Shown here: one piece after another, positions 1 through 12,679 of the stretch
Numbering within the stretch: the first letter of the stretch is position 1
Layout of the letters: each line of letters opens with the position of its first letter
NCBI GenBank assembly: GCA_032358165.1
Contig: JAALGY010000043.1
Location: 806,001 to 870,000 of the forward strand
DNA from: Diplosphaera chodatii
Lineage: Eukaryota; Chlorophyta; Trebouxiophyceae; Prasiolales; Stichococcaceae
Reading direction: 5' to 3'
DNA length: 64,000 nt
The notes under the pieces: generated by a model
Database searches by the model: none
What the model saw: only the letters and a program-made list of their open reading frames with translations
Told to the model about the DNA's origin: nothing
Program-made: the position numbers and the translations under genes

Positions 1-3000
1 ACCTGTGCTTCTTGAGGCGGCCTGCGCGCAGCACGCCATGAACATTGGCCACTGAATTGTCACGCTCTTCTGCCAGCCCGCACTGCTTATCCGAAAAGAC
101 ACCGAAAAAACACCCGAAACATTAGCCCCATTGCCGTGCCCACATACTGACAGCAGCAACTTGTCACCGTCTTGTGTCCATGTGCACAGCCACTTACTGC
201 GGATGTCGTCTGTCTGGCCACAGTATACAAAGCCATCATCACGTACGCAAATGTACACACACGAGCGGCCCACTGATGATGCTGGCGGGTTCCGACCGCT
301 CTGCACCACCTGCATCATCGTAAGGCCCATCAAGGTAATGTAGGTGCATGCCACCATACCTCAACTGAAAGGCTGAGGGGCCAAGTGCAGGCCACAAACC
401 TGATATGGCGGCCGAGTCGAGGTACATGCCAAAGCTATATGTTGCAACGGACATGCCATGCTGATCCGCCAAGGGTATGAAGGACAGCACATCCTCAGGC
501 CTTCAGACATTCCGGTGAGCGCAGCCAGTGCATGCGAATGCGCACCCGCAACTTCAGGGTGCTGGCGGCCTCAGACCCGCCGTTTGCCCCGCCGCTGAGC
601 ACTGCCGCCGCCGCGCGCTGCAAGATAGGGCCTGCCGACAGCAGGACATCTGCCGGCTCTTTGTCATTGCGTACGGCCCTGCATATAATGGTGGTCAAAT
701 ACATCAGGCGTTCCAGAGGATTGATTTGGAGAAGAAGCAGACGCAGGCTGTCATTGCTCTACGATCAGTCAACATGCCAAGTCAGGGACACCCAAGTCAA
801 CTGACAGCATGCATATGTGCGGCATGTAGCTCGGCCACCCACCTGCCACTCGACAGTGGTGAGTTGTCGAAGACCATTTGGGTCACGCTGCCCTCTCTGC
901 TGACCCTGCCGTTGGTGCTGCCGTTGACCTGCGTGTGTGGGAGGCCGTGCTGGCTGCCGTGCCCACCGTCGTGTGCAAGCCAGGCTGAGGCGAGCCCCGC
1001 TGTGCTGCCAGCGTGGCCGTTCAGACCGCTGCTGGAAGCTGTGAAGTCATCCCAGGGGCAAGGCTGTGCGCCCCCGCTGCCGTTGAGGCTGGGCTGCTGC
1101 ACCAGCTGCTCTGCTTCTGCCAGGCCTGGCGCATGTGCCCCATTGCTGCCGCTGCGGCCTGCGAAGCCCGCGGCAGCTGCCGCCAAACTGCCGTCAGCCT
1201 GCGCCGCCGAATGGCCGCCATCCCCCCGCAGCCGCTGCGCCATGACATCCAGTGCCTGTTGTGCAGTCGCTGCTCATTCGTGAACGGGTGCTGCCTCTCA
1301 CACAGTCTGACGAATATGTTTCAGCTGTGGTGTGATGCAGAGGTCGAATGGCGGCGGCGGCGGCAGCAGCACCAGCAGCGGGAGGAGGTATGAGGAGCTG
1401 TGCGCACCGCATAATGCTGCTCCGCACGGGCGACCACGGTCTCCGGCACGCGGCAGGCTGCGGCCACCTTCAGTGCCAAGCTTCTGCATGGGCGCACGAC
1501 ATGTTCGTGCTGCAGCTTGATTTCCAGGTATACTCATCCGCCGTGCACTGACCACAAGCAGAAGCCACTGGTGTCGTGAAGGAGAAGGTCAAGGGAGCAT
1601 CCTGCAGCGGTGCCTCACTCTGTGCACTGGCCGGGCAGCATGCGCATGGTGGCCCGGATGAAGCGCCCGTCTTCAGCTGTCTCCATGCGCATGCGCACCA
1701 GGCGCCGCGCACCCAGGTCCATGTCCAGCAGCGAGTGCAGGTGCGTCGCAAAGATGCCCTGCGGCGGCAGCGGGTGGGAGCTCACTGCGCAGCGCTCGGC
1801 GGAGGCCATCACCAGCATGAAAGCTCTCAAGCAAGCACCGCACGAGCTCCAGCCGGTGCAAGTGACACTCTGGTGCGGTCTCAAACCAAGACATCACTGT
1901 GACGTGCAGACACGAGGAAGCTTCACGAAGTACGACTGCAGCACACCTTGCATCCGGTGGCGTCCAGGGCCTCCAGCACCGATGCGGCGATGGCGGCGCC
2001 GGCGCGCACCTCCGTCCCCTTGCCCAGCTCGTCCACCAGCACCAGGCTGTCCGCTGTGGCGTCCTCAAGCACATACCTGCAGTTCATATCGGGCACCGCG
2101 CGTTCGACATGTACTGAAGTGGTGGTGATTGACATGGTGGTGATTGACAAGGGTGCACAGGCAGCAAGCCGCAGCCAGCTCGTATCCCATTTTGGTTCAT
2201 GCCTGACCATGGACAGCAGCACCCACCGCATCTCCGTCATCTCCACAGCGAAGCTGGACTTGCCCTCCAGCGGGCTGTCGGCGCTGAAGTTGCGCAGCAT
2301 GAAGGCGTCGATGTAGGGGATGGTGGCCGAGCGGGCGGGGGCGTGCAGGCCGGCGGCCGCCAGCAGCGCGACTGCCGCCGTCGACCGCAGCACCGTGCTC
2401 TTGCCCGCCATGTTCGGGCCTGCAGAATGGGGAGGATGCGGCCGGTCTTTGGGGGTCGTCGTTTGCCATCGGTGGTGTGCCTGCAGTCTGGCGTGCTCCG
2501 CCATGGAATGCAACTGCGACTGACGAGTATCCGGAGTGCCATCTGCTGCGTAGCTCGTTCAAGCTGCAATATCCAGCCACCCAGCAGGTGGTGCAACTGA
2601 TTGCCTTCGAGCGCACAGCGCCCAATGCACCTGTCAGCAGGTACATGGAGCGCATGGCGGCCAGGTCGTTGTGCACGGTGCTCGGCGACCGGCCGCACTC
2701 CTCCAGCCAGTACGGCCACATGCCCTCCACATTGATCGGCACCGCCTGCTGGCCAGGACCTGCGGGGTGCACCCAGCGGCTCCTGTAGGTTCAGCTGACC
2801 TGCGCCAAGCCAGCAGGAGCAAGCGCCCATGCTTCGGCAGGACCCAGGTGGCGAAGGTGCGCACTTTGTCAGTCTGGCGGCAAATGAGTTCGGGCCCCAC
2901 CTGCGACGACCTGGGTGGGCAGGCACCAGCCCTTGCGGCGCGCCTCCGTGACATGCGCGTCCAGTGCCGCTGCGATGGTGCAGAAGATCGACGCACCCAC

Positions 3001-6000
3001 CAGCGGCGTCAGGTCACCCTGCCACGGCCAGTCAGCTACTTATGACAGCCACGTAGTTGCTGCTGAAGAGTTGACTGCAGCCAGTGTCAGAGTGAAATTG
3101 CCAGTGATGGACACTCAGCGCAGTCGAGCGGTCCTTGGCAGGCAGGCGGCAGTGGAGGCATCCTCTTGCCTGGAGCTGCTCAGACAGCTGCCGCAGCCGA
3201 GCGCGCACGGCGACACTTGCGGCGGCGCAAGCAGATCGAAAGTCCTCCAGGGCGTCCTCCAGCTCCGGGGTGGCGTACCGCTCAGACAGCACCCTGCCAT
3301 TGCGGTCGCGGGGGTGCAGCAGCCCCGCCTTCTCCTTCTCATTCATGCACTGCACGCATGGCAGCATCACGAATGGTGTTCTGAACTTGCTCATGATGTG
3401 CACGAGCGCTGAGTATGAGATCGCTGCTTGCTTGGCTCGTAAATGCTGGCCAACCTTGAGCATCGGGCAAGGTGTCGGCACACTGCAAAGCAATGGACGG
3501 ACGGGGGCGGCAGGTAGTTGTCGCACCGGGCTGCCCTTGGGGATGCGTATCCACACGGCGTTGTTGGAGCGGTCGTGCACGACCGAGGGCTGGTACTTCA
3601 CCGGCATCCTGGCCAGGGTGGGCAGGTTGACGGCGTTAAACGCTGCAGTCAGCTCACGCTCAACCCGGTCGCTGGCCGCCTCCACCTGTGCGCAGCATGT
3701 TTGTGATGAGAAGATGCAGCGTGCGGCGACGACTGCATGCCCAGCAGCAGGCGTATCGAAGGACAGAGGAACCTGCTGGCATGTTCAGCGCGATGTTGTG
3801 TAGACATCCAAGGCCTTGCAGAAGAGATGCTGACAACAGCCTCCGTTCGCACCGCTTGCAGCTCCTGGTCGATGAGGTCGCGGTGCACGCGGCCCTGGAT
3901 GGGCCCCAGGTTGCGGCGGATCAGGAAGCCCAGCTGCTCGACGCCGCCCAGGACATCCTTCTCCTTGCCGCTCGGCTCCAGCAGCTCTGCCGGTGCACAC
4001 TGACTCGTGACTGCACTGCTGCAACGGCTGCAAATCTGAACATTTCGCACACCTTACCATGCCTAAGCTTCCCTCTGTCTGCTGCAGTAGCTGCGGACTG
4101 TGGAACGTAGGCTGTAGTTACGTGGCAAGTGTCTGGCATGATATCGATGCAGCTTCCAGGTAGGAATCTCACCAGCTACTTGCACTGAGCGCCCATGCAC
4201 ACACTTGTGCAATCACTATTCAACCATGCACAGCGTGCGAACGAGCCCGCTGATCACCTTCATCAGCAAGCGCCTCTGGGTCGTCATCGCTGCTGTCTGT
4301 CAGCGGCCGCTCGGACTCGTCGTCCTGCTGCGCCCGCAGCGACGACGCATCCGACACGACTGCTTCGATGGCCTTCATTGCATCCCTGTGTCAACAGCAA
4401 GCACGTGGCCGCGGGGCTGGCCGTCCAGTTGCAACGTGCTGGTCAAGGAAGGCGCATGTGAGGCCCGATGCAGTGGATACAACAACACACCAACGTCATC
4501 CGTGCCACCCAGGACACTCACCAGCACTGCGCCATCAGGAGGTCGCCGTCCAGAGGCACGCCCATCTCCAGCGCCGTGGGCGGCAGCAGCGCATCTGCCA
4601 GGGGCCGTAGGCCGGACTCTGACAGCGAGGCATGCGTGGCTGCCAGCACGGCATGCAGATCCCGGAAGAAGGGCGCGCTTGCCTCCTTCTTTCGAAGCTT
4701 CACAGAGATGCTGGCCCCCGGCAGCCCCGGGTATGCTGGCAGCGCCTCTGGAAGCTCTGAGAGTATAAGCACACCGGACACGTGATTGGACGATGCATAG
4801 ATTGATGTGAGGTTCGAGATCTTGGCCAGAGGCACCCACAAGGGGCAATACCGCGGCAGATGCTGTCTCTGGCCACTACATGGAGGGCCTGCCAATGTCA
4901 AGCAGATGCGCGAACCCACCAGCAAGCAGGCGGCAGGCGTGGCGGATGGATGCGCCCACGGCCGGAGGTGGCGGCAGCAGCAGCAGTCGGCGCAGGAAGC
5001 GACGGCAGGCGACCGGTGTCCCTGGATGTTGGTTGCAGAGTCTGTTATCACCCTTGAGTAAGGTTCAATGATATGTAACTTCCACTGTATGCTGGTGTGC
5101 AGCGTCTGTAAGCACCCGCCAAATGAGCTATGTCAGACATATCGATGACATTCACCAGACGGTGGAAGGAGCGCGTCCAGCAGCGCCGGCACGCCGCGCG
5201 TCTTGTGGAAGCCCAGCTGGCTGGCGGTGCTGAAGTACAGCGGCTTTGGCCGGTCGCCGACCTGTGCACGCACCTGCAAAGCGACCCAAATGACGTGGCA
5301 CTCAGACTTGAACCATGCTGGCATCCCAGCCTGGCGCATCTGCTGCTCATGACATCACTTGAGCAACATTGACTCCATCGCTGGCTGATTGATCTGCAGC
5401 CTCCGCGGCGTTGCCACTGCTGACCTGCGTGAAGCTGGTGCCTGCGTCGAGGCCGAGGTCCAGGCTCGCGCGGTGCAAAAAGCCGGCCACCGGGTCCGGG
5501 CTGCTGTACTTCTGGACCGCGCCCACCTGCGGCTCACCAGGTCTGCACCATCAACCAGGTGTCTCAACTTCTCAACGTGCACCTGGCAGCAGCCTGACCT
5601 GTTTGCACAGGCATGGACCCTCACGAAACCTGTAGTGAGTCAATAAGCAGGTGACACTGCAGCTGGGCATGGGTGGGTGGGCGGGCAGCTGACCGTGGTA
5701 CGGAACAGGGCCTGCACGCGGTGCTGCCACTCGCGCTCAGGAGTCATCTCCGCCAGCGCCTGTGCGCTGCTGCCGCCGTCGCTGATCGTGGTGTGCATGT
5801 ACAGCGGCGGCTCCAGCCCGCCTGCACGGTCGGCATGCGTGTGCTCCATGCAGACGGTCGCTGGTCAGGCAGGTGTCGCGGCGCACAAAGTGCGTTCCGG
5901 GGCGCATGAATCTGCGGCTGACTTGATGAACGTGGTTGCTACGCACAGCATGTGATCGTGGGCGGCACCGCACTGAGCACAGCGCTCGCAGAGATGTCAA

Positions 6001-7800
6001 GCAAGAGCAGGGCAGCTGGAGGAACGGGCACCCTCGTGCAGGCGGGCGGTGACGGCGTCCTCCGTGAGGCCTTCCGTGATGGACACCGTCAGCAGGTCCT
6101 GGTTGAGCTCCATCACCGTGTAGCCGCCGACTGCGGCAGCAATGCCCAGCACCGGCGCCACACCCTCGAGATGCTCGTCCTGCAGATTGAAATGTGTGCA
6201 CTGGAGGGTTCTGCAATGTGGCTGAATGAACACTGGCCTGGATCAGGGCATTGGCAGTACTGCCACATCCCCTCAAAGTGGTCTGCGGCGGCTGATGTGC
6301 ATGCATGTAGCGAGTTGCACACCTGTGTCTCGTTGATGAGCCCGTACACATAGTGCGGCGACGCAGGGCTGACGATCCCGCTCTCAAACCGCCTCTTGCC
6401 CTTGTTGATGGTCCCATAGCGGTACGGCTCCTCCGCCTCCTCGCATACGACCTGCACAGCCAACCCTGCTATCAACAAGGGTGTTCTGCTCAGGAGAAGA
6501 ACTGCCAGGACACGCTGTCAAAGGCGCTCAAGCAGCTCGGTGGGCTGCCAGGCTTAACTTGACATTGAGCCAGCAGAAGTGACATGGACTGCACAACTTC
6601 CTCGACCAGGCGGGGCAGCATAGCCCCAACCTTCTGCTCTGGGCTCGCAGCAGCTGTCGGCTCCCTTGTCAGCTCACAGCACGCACTTGAATGTCAAGAT
6701 GGCTACCAAATGGACCTCACCACAGACAGCGCGGCATTGTCTATCAGGTCTGCCAGGACGCGCCGGATGTTCTGCTTTGGGCAACCAGCCTGTGGCGGCT
6801 GCCGCCTGCCCATGGGGTTGAGCCCAGCAAACTGCACCAGCAGCACTGCATCGATGCCGATGGCCTCGTAAAAGTCGCCACACTGCATGGCAAGACATAG
6901 CACGGTGGCTGGAGGGGTTTGGTGGCCGACGTTTAGGGGTGGGGGCTCAGAGGCTGCCGAGTGACGCTCCAGGGCAGAAGCCCCTTGCATGCCACTTCTC
7001 GCAGTTGGATTGCTTCTATTGCAGCATGAGCATCGTGTTCACACCCGCATGAGCAGCGCCTTGGTTGGATGCTTCCTTTTGATCTCCTTGAACTGGCGCA
7101 GCATCCCGGGTGCCTTGCGCCGAGGCTCATCAGGACCGGGTGCCTGTAATTGTCGTTGGACAATTGTCAAGCGTTATGCATCAGCTTGCCAAAACCTCCG
7201 ATAACACAGACCCCGTGCGAATGTATGTGGTCAATCAGCCGTCGTTGAACAGCATGCCGGTGGCGCACCGGCAGCCCCATCAGGCGGCTTGTGTCCAGCC
7301 CTGCCAGCATCAGCTTGGCGGTGGGCTTTGTGACATTGTCCAGCACGCCCTCCCAGTAGCGCTGCACCTCGGGCTCCACGCGCTGCAGTGCGTGCATGCA
7401 TGCGCCTGGCGATCAGCCCATGCATGCATGATGCAAACAGGCACCCCAGCGTCAGCAGGTGTGAGGCTGTGAGCGATGCCATGATCACCTCGTCGTCCGG
7501 TGCCTTGGCGGCAGTGCTGCTGCGGCGGGCCGCCTGGCAGCTGATGTACTGAGCCTGCCGTATGCAAGGCTGCTGCTGATGGAGCGACCGCAGCGACAGC
7601 GGCCATGGCAATGCTGGCAGGCTGCAAAGGGCCCCTGGTAACTTTTGTGGCCGTGCACCGCTGTGAAGTGCTCTGCTGCTGACACCGCAGACCCCTGCGC
7701 CACACAGTGTAGGCTGCGCTACATGCATGCCGGCCCCTATGGGCGCGGACCGGAGGGCCTGCTGTAGATAGGCTCGGACCGACGCATGCGCACGCCGCAT
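1..7800 (-). CDS. MSH1: MSH1-type organellar MutS homologue with C-terminal GIY-YIG domain (3' end outside window)
   Basis: Mismatch-recognition ATPase acting on plastid and mitochondrial DNA in plants, where it suppresses recombination between repeats. The ATG at 7800 opens an Arg/Ser/Ala-rich leader of about 100 residues that looks like an organelle transit peptide. Exons then match plant MSH1 in order: RVEPEVQRYW (about 7380), KRKHPTKALLMR (about 7060), CGDFYEAIGID of MutS domain I (about 6880), SPHYVYGLI (about 6350), RPKPLYFSTASQLG (about 5250), Walker A GPNMAGKST (about 2420), Walker B LVLVDELGKGTE (about 2040), ATHLHSLLD (about 1750) and a helix ending VVARAEQHY (about 1420). A low-complexity linker (about 1240-800) leads to a GIY-YIG core, CVYICV...VYCGQTDD (about 265-205), which is diagnostic of MSH1 rather than other MutS proteins. 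The final exon runs off position 1. Most exon joins are placed by homology from memory, and only a few were phase-checked. Confidence 0.9.
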
Positions 7801-8427
7801 CTCATCGTGATATCCTCATGTCAGCATCGCAGATCAATCGCAATGTTGGGTACTGTGCTGACGATATTGAGCAAAAGATTGGTGCTTGTACCAGGCAAAA
7901 GCCGGATGCACAGCACTTCCAGCTGCGCCACTGTTGCTGCAGACCCAGCACTGCCAAGCAAACAGACCAGGATGCTGCTTTATCTGTATGCATGCATGGG
8001 CCGCTCGCAATTGCATCAGCAATGGTGAGACGCTCCCGCTTGCATGGTCCAAGGTGCATCAGGTGTATGCCCCTTGCATTCGGTAGATCGGGATTGTCAC
8101 TGGGACATAGTTCCCAACAGTGGGGCATGCTTCCGTCGAGTGCATTGCACATGTTCTGCACCACGTTGCCCATCAGATAGCCAAACGACTGTACAAGACA
8201 CACATGTCAACAAAACCACTGTTGCGGTACTGCCAGCTCCGCTGCGTACACACGCGCTTCTGGATCTCGGTGTGTAGCCCTCAGGGAACCATGCACAGTC
8301 CAACACTCAGGGAACGCTCGTCTCATTCAAATTCATAGCAACGCTGCTGAGCAAGCGAGTGAGTGTAGGGCAGTCTTGGACATGACCCACGTGTGTGCTC
8401 CGCTGCGACGCACCAACGGATGCGGTG
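7801..8427. other. Intergenic: 5' flank of MSH1 and 3' flank of the DUF1295-like gene
   Basis: Lies between the MSH1 start and the polyadenylation signal of the next minus-strand gene. Open frames of about 120 codons occur on both strands but have no recognisable domain and no consistent splice context. I see no convincing gene; it probably holds the MSH1 promoter. Confidence 0.5.
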
Positions 8428-8432
8428 TTACA
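8428..8432 (-). terminator. TGTAA polyadenylation signal of the DUF1295-like gene
   Basis: TGTAA on the minus strand about 73 nt past the stop at 8505. TGTAA is the usual chlorophyte polyadenylation signal. A pentamer can occur by chance, but the spacing is right. Confidence 0.45.
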
Positions 8433-8504
8433 TGGCCACCGTCGATTGCTGTGGTGCTACATGGCCACCATCGTTACTGCGTGCTGCATGCGGTGCTGGA
8501 GTCC

Positions 8505-9736
8505 TCAGCCTGCCTTCTTCTGGGCACCGCCGCTCGCCGCTGACATTGAGACGGCTGGCCACAGGCCCGGCACCACCGCCGGCACGCTGGAAGCATAGTC
8601 AGTGAATGCGGCCCCATAGCGCTCCTTGCCATCCTTGACCAGCTTCGCCAGCTGCGCCGCGTTTGAGAGCACCACGAAAGCCGGCAGCAGCAGCGCCAGC
8701 GGCCGCCCGGTCACCATGGCGAAGCTCAGATACCTGCCGTGGGACATGTCACAGGATCAACACTCCATTGCTGACGTGGTGACTTGACACTATCAATATT
8801 GCAGGCACAAAACCAAACTGGTGTGGTAAGGAACAAGTTTGGTGTTGCACTTGCTGTGTGCCATGGCAGCAGGAGTGCATGCCATCAACGTGCTGCCCAA
8901 CCTGAGCCAGTCGCCCAGGAAGTTGGGGCGCAGGCTCCAGCTGTAGGGCCCCGTGGTCACCAGACCGCCGCCCGCCGCCTTGGCACCCGCCTTGTACCAG
9001 TCGCTGCCGGAGTTGAGGGCCGTGCCTGCAGGACAAGCAGCTGTCAGCACGTGCTGGAAGCTCAGGAGCGGCACAGCCATTTACTGAATGCCACTGCAGA
9101 TGGACAGGCAGACATCGAGCGCACCTATGACATTTGCGGCTATGCACAGCACCGCAAAGTACGGGCTGATCTCATGAGGGTTGCTGAACGCGAGAAACAC
9201 TGGGAGCGCATACCTGCAGGGCATCTGGTGATGTCATGTACCATATTGTGAACAAGCAGTTGTTATGGACAAACATCAATGCCTGGCATGCGCACCAAGC
9301 AGAGGGTGCGAGATGCATCTGCTATAATTTGCCTACCCAACACCAATGAGCCCGAAGGTGATGATGACGATTGGCACATTTGCTGGATCCTGGAACGGAT
9401 GCCACTCTGGTACGGCGAACTGGTGGATGTACCAATACATCAGGTAGCTCCCATGCAGTCCAACATAGAGCGTCTGCATCACAATCAACTTCAGCAGGTA
9501 AACGAGGTGGCACGCTCACAAGGTGCCGTCATGATAGCCCAACCTGCCGCATGCTGTACATTTTGCGAAGTAACTTGGGTCGCACAAGTGATTGCGAGGT
9601 CAATGCCAGACGCACGTCGCACCTGCCGCATGTTGTTCAAGCCCCCATGCTGAAGCACGCACAGTGCTATGGTTGAGATGGTCAGGAACTTGGCCCAGTT
9701 GATGGCTGTCAACGCACTCCATCCGAACACACCCCC
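8505..9736 (-). CDS. DUF1295 / steroid-reductase-like multi-pass membrane protein
   Basis: Unnamed integral membrane protein. The C-terminal half has the signature shared by DUF1295, steroid 5-alpha/delta-14 reductases and ICMT-type methyltransferases: TTGPYSWSLRPNFLGDWL (about 8970-8920), a hydrophobic stretch (FAMVTGRPLALLLPAFVVL) and a closing ERYGAAFTDYASSVPAVVPG. Upstream exons are hydrophobic: one ends LCVLQHGGLNNM (about 9640), one reads SYLMYWYIHQFAVPEWHPF then VPIVIITFGLIGVG (about 9450-9340), and one reads YALPVFLAFSNPHEISPYF (about 9210). The last exon starts after an AG at about 8733 and stops at 8505-8507. The first coding exon was not identified; the most upstream supported exon starts near 9736 after a TGTGCAG acceptor, so the protein is 5'-incomplete here. 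Substrate cannot be inferred. Confidence 0.65.
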
Positions 9737-9799
9737 TTTGTCTGCACAGCCGAGTCCATTAGAAGTGACTTGGGCGCTGCAGAGTCAGCATGCGCACTG

Positions 9800-10278
9800 A
9801 TGCCACTTCGTTTGTTGTTTGCCAACGCACACACCATTCCAATCAGAAGCTTGTACTCTGAATGCATACTTGCAGCCATTCTGTCGCTGTAGATGCTCCT
9901 GCGCCGATGGAGATGTTTGGTTGGCCACGTCGACTGGATCAATGGATTCCACTCGCCGAGGCCCGTTTATGGCTGATGTACGCGACTGCAAGCTTGTGCA
10001 ACGATGCGCTACCAATGTAAACGTACAATTGGATGTTGCCCTCGTGGTCGGGCAAGCCCGTGGTCCTTCGATACGCTGCCTGCTGCAGGGCGGTGGTGCT
10101 TGAGAAGCGAAATCAGACGAGTAGCAAGTTACCCTTGTGCTGCCGCAGCTAATGCCAGCAGCGTTCGGGTAGGGACGACAAACAAATTATACCAGCCAAG
10201 CCAATATGAGCCTCATTATCAGTCACGCATGCTATGCCCCAAGTGCTTTGCCATCACACTGATGTTGTCCGTCAACAA
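9800..10278. other. Spacer between the DUF1295-like gene and the epoxide hydrolase 3' end
   Basis: Probably contains the missing first exon and promoter of the DUF1295-like gene (minus strand) and the 3' UTR of the epoxide hydrolase. No ORF here has a recognisable domain. Confidence 0.4.
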
Positions 10279-12659
10279 TCAAGCATCATTGTGACGTGCT
10301 AGCCAAGTGCGCATGAGACGATTGACCTCGTCTGGCCGATCTTGCTGCACGAAGTGAGAGCAGTCTTCCAGGACATGCAGCTCTAGATCTGACACATACT
10401 TCTCTGTGCCCTGCATTCATAGACAGGCGGCACGTCAGTGTTTCAGCTAACCCCTTAGCACTTGCATAACCTAGATGCACAACGGCATGTCCAGGAGCTA
10501 GAGCAGTTGACTGCTCCCAGTCTGACCTTCAGCAGAGGCAGTCCCAGCGCTATGTCTTTGTCTGCATAGAGCATCAGTGTAGGAATGCTAATGCCGGCTT
10601 TCAGCGCAGCTTGCTGCCTGCAAGCATGAACACAGGATCAAGATGAGTGAGCAGAAGACGACAAATGCATCAGATAGGCCATCTAGACCTACTATCATCC
10701 GCGCCATGCACCTCTGGTAGAAAGCACTGCCAGCGCCGCCACGTGTCATATTGTCAAGCAGATTACGGTACAGCCCCTGCAAGCGCAACAGCGTGCACGA
10801 AGTTGCTGGGCATGAACATGCACGGCCGGAATCAGGGCAGCCTAGTGACTGGAACAAAGACAGGCTCCCAAGCGAGTATGCCCATAGTACCATGTCGACA
10901 TGTAGGCTTTGGTGCTGTTTGTCTTACCAGCGGGCCAGTCCAGGCGCCTTTCCCTGAGAATGCCTGTTTGTACCTGCGCAAACATCAGCGGAATATGCAT
11001 ATTCCATGCTTGCATAAAGCGTGGATGAAGACGGATGCCAAGAGCAGCTGGCTGAGCGCACATGGTCATTTACGAGACGGCACACATGCCACAAACACCT
11101 GTCTATTTCCTCGGGGTCCAGTGCCCTGCGTCGCATGCCGGTGGCCGCTTCACCAGCAGTGGCAAACAGGTCATCGAAGATCTGCGTTGTCCACAGCACA
11201 GGAGGACCCTTGACATCATCCTTGCGCATCTGCTGCTCGGGGATAGCGACGGAATATTCCCCACTTGTGCGTCGAGGCGAGGACAACATACCTTGAGGTC
11301 ATCTGCTGGCAGAAGCCGCTCTGGCAGCAGCGGCGCATAGAAGGCAGACATGTACCACGACTTGCGCATCTGCAACATCAAAATCGTCAATTTGGTCCCG
11401 GTCACCAGTCTGGCGAAACTCCTCCACAGAACGCGCCGTGTGACACGAAGCCATGCAGCAAGATGCAAGCAAAGGTACCTGCGAAAAGCTCATGTTGTCG
11501 GTCCATCCGATCGGGTGAGGCAGGCCAACCACGACCAGGCGTTCCACCAGTTCAGGGCATGTCGCGGCCACTGCCCTGTGTGGACATCCAGTAACAGCTC
11601 CAGCAAGCACTCGGTCGCATAATTGTGCCACCTGCTGCCAACAGGCGTGTGACAGCCGACACGCGGCACACGCCCATAGAACCGCAGACCATTTGCCTCT
11701 GTCCGGTGCCAGCACATGGCTGGCGTGGCATTTAAAGCACACAGGCGATGTAGATGCGGCGCACCAGCCAATCAGGCCGCCCCAGTCGTGCACCACCAGC
11801 GTCATCTTATCGTGACCCAGCGCTTCCATGACGGCCACCACATCCGCCACCACTTTCTCCATGGTGTATGCAGCTTGGTCCTGCAATGCGGACATACGGC
11901 CCTGCGGCTCACCAACACATGCGACTGATCAGCAGGCAGTTAAGGAACAGACTATGCTGAGCACCTGGGGCTTTTCTGAGGCGCCATACCCCCGCATGTC
12001 AAATGCTGCCACATGGTAATCCTCCTGAAACTCAGCCAGCTGGTGCCTCCAAGAATACCACAGCTCGGGGAATCTGCACGGCAAGCAGTGGGTCACCCTC
12101 TTCTTGGCTGCTGAGGTGCATATCATTGACCACCGTTTGGCCATCACTATTTCGGTGCCATACCCGTGGATGAAGAGCATGAGCGGCTTGTCGGTGGCGC
12201 CATTGCTCACACAGTGCAACCTGCGCAGAAGCCAGGTTCAGCATCGTCCACGTGTACTTCGGCATGCGATGGCACAGTGCTTCTCATCAACACAGCGACA
12301 CCAAGCTGAAGGGAAGCTCCCACTTCAGGCCATTGATGTCTAACGTCTGGTGCTGCAGACCAGGCGGGTCTGAAGCTGTGAAATTTGAGCGGTCCTTCTG
12401 CCTGAAAAAGCTCTTTGCGCTGCAACATACATGCAAACAAGCTGGGAGTCAGTGACAATGATTTGGCAGCAGCTCGGCAAGTCGAAAATTCACAACAAAT
12501 GTGTGCAAGGAATTGTTGATCATGCAATTCCGCACCCGACAGTTGCGGCGATAAGCAACAGTAGCGCCTGAGCTGACCAGACGAACACTAGGGACCCGAC
12601 CACCAACAGCAGCCACTTCAGGTGGCCTACAACAACGTCCCCGAGGGATCGCTGCGGTG
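10279..12659 (-). CDS. Membrane-anchored epoxide hydrolase (alpha/beta-hydrolase fold)
   Basis: Opens epoxides by an Asp nucleophile and ester intermediate. Exons joined in phase give, N to C: a single membrane span (WLLLVVGSLVFVW then ALLLLIAATVG, exon 12659 to about 12550), LDINGLK, LHCVSNGATDKPLMLFIHG, FPELWYSWRHQLAEF with A-F-D-M-R-G-Y-G, the nucleophile elbow VVHDWGG (about 11780), a cap region with GLPHPIGWTDNMSF and MRKSWYMSAFYAPLLPERLL, then YRNLLDNM, the acid loop LMLYADKD (about 10575) and the catalytic histidine in DCSHFVQQDRPDEV (about 10340). The stop is TGA at 10279-10281. The N-terminal anchor before the hydrolase resembles animal EPHX3/EPHX4 rather than soluble plant epoxide hydrolases. 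The initiator exon lies upstream of 12659 and was not resolved. All catalytic residues are present. Confidence 0.85.
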
Positions 12660-12679
12660 CTGCAGTTCACCAGCCAGCT

